From assembly GCA_029288115.1 (NCBI GenBank), contig JARFPV010000343.1, forward strand, positions 1-5,918: 5,918 bases of DNA, read 5' to 3'. The notes under the pieces are model-generated. The model searched no databases. It was not told where the DNA came from and was given only the letters and a program-made list of their open reading frames with translations. Below are positions 5,709 to 5,918 of this stretch, one piece after another (the stretch's first letter is position 1; every line of letters starts with the position of its first letter). A program made the position numbers and the translations under genes. The stretch comes from Akkermansiaceae bacterium (GTDB lineage Bacteria > Verrucomicrobiota > Verrucomicrobiia > Verrucomicrobiales > Akkermansiaceae).

Positions 5709-5840
5709 AGTAGGACAGCTTTGCAAGCTGTCGGCAACCCACTGCGTACTTCGTAGCCTCTGGCGAAGTAGGATGGAAAAATCAACCCAAGCCCGCCGCA
5801 TACACATAGCCTGCCGACCCCGCAGGCGCGGGGTCCTACT
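5709..5840. repeat. REP-like palindrome cluster bounded by AGTAGGAC/GTCCTACT
   Basis: A 132-bp unit begins with AGTAGGAC (5709-5716) and ends with its reverse complement GTCCTACT (5833-5840). Inside are three stem-loops: GACAGCTT/AAGCTGTC (5714-5732, 8 bp, TGC loop), TACTTCG/CGAAGTA (5747-5770, 7 bp) and GACCCCGC/GCGGGGTC (5816-5835, 8 bp, AGGC loop). AGTAGGA recurs at 5767-5773 beside the second stem. The combination of a shared GTAGGA tag next to each palindrome is typical of REP/BIME-type intergenic repeats. A RAYT transposase, which mobilises such repeats in other bacteria, is not in the window. Confidence 0.55.
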
Positions 5841-5859
5841 TTTACCAAGCCCGCAGAAA

Positions 5860-5888
5860 AAGCATCACCCACAGAATTACGGATGCTT
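5860..5888. repeat. Weak inverted repeat near the right end
   Basis: AAGCATC (5860-5866) and GATGCTT (5882-5888) can form a 7-bp stem with a 15-base loop. No T-tract follows on either side. Its role is unknown and it may be chance. Confidence 0.25.
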
Positions 5889-5918
5889 ACCAAACAACGC
5901 AAGCATACTGACGGTGCT

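Larger units (their letters stand above)
5629..5918. other. Non-coding tail with several palindromes
   Basis: No credible gene is seen in the last 290 bases; the open frame on the minus strand across 5537-5902 overlaps the regulator gene and runs through palindromes. The stretch holds a hairpin just past the regulator stop, a REP-like palindrome cluster (5709-5840), a 10-base direct repeat CCAAGCCCGC (5787-5796 and 5845-5854) and a last weak hairpin (5860-5888). Confidence 0.6.

Noticed and set aside
5709..5888. A tRNA, small RNA or CRISPR array in the hairpin-rich tail
   Set aside because: The stems differ in sequence, there is no cloverleaf or CCA end, and there are no regularly spaced identical repeats. 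REP-like palindromes fit better.
5537..5902. Minus-strand open frame of 121 residues at the right end
   Set aside because: It overlaps the regulator gene and runs through the palindrome cluster. The product is Arg/Cys-rich with no recognisable domain.

Overview
The window looks like a chromosomal segment from a member of the Verrucomicrobiota. The evidence is a C-terminal VPEP sorting tag with an RRRK tail, an ECF-type sigma factor of the Rhodopirellula/Verrucomicrobium type coupled to a FecR-like membrane regulator, and a large secreted multidomain protein with a calcium-loop linker and a C-terminal module of a style I associate with this phylum. No taxonomic marker gene is present, so the assignment is inference from protein style.

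Layout. Bases 1-218 are a C-rich, G-poor non-coding stretch lying beyond the 3' end of the first gene. On the minus strand, 2642 to 219 encodes an 807-residue secreted protein: signal peptide, discoidin-like beta-sandwich, two SbsA-like Ig repeats, an SGNH/GDSL hydrolase domain, a calcium-loop linker and a C-terminal module. Upstream of it on the same strand, 3468 to 2746 encodes a 240-residue PEP-CTERM protein built almost entirely of the same discoidin-like domain. A strong hairpin terminator lies between the two. A 229-bp divergent promoter region (3469-3697) follows. On the plus strand, an ECF-like sigma factor (3698-4234) overlaps a FecR-like membrane regulator (4231-5628) by ATGA. The window ends with about 290 bp of non-coding DNA holding several palindromes, including a REP-like cluster bounded by AGTAGGAC/GTCCTACT.

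How the genes may work together. The most notable point is that three of the four proteins carry the same roughly 165-residue discoidin-like domain: the two exported proteins and the extracytoplasmic C-terminus of the FecR-like regulator. In one ungapped 62-residue block, hand-counted identity is 68-74% between pairs. The regulator therefore carries on its outer face a close relative of the binding domain found in the exported proteins encoded divergently beside it. A reasonable hypothesis is a cell-surface signalling circuit. The FecR-like protein would hold or activate the sigma factor according to what its discoidin-like domain binds, and the sigma factor would control the adjacent exported proteins that bind the same ligand. 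Domain identities and gene arrangement are read from the sequence; the signalling logic is inference.
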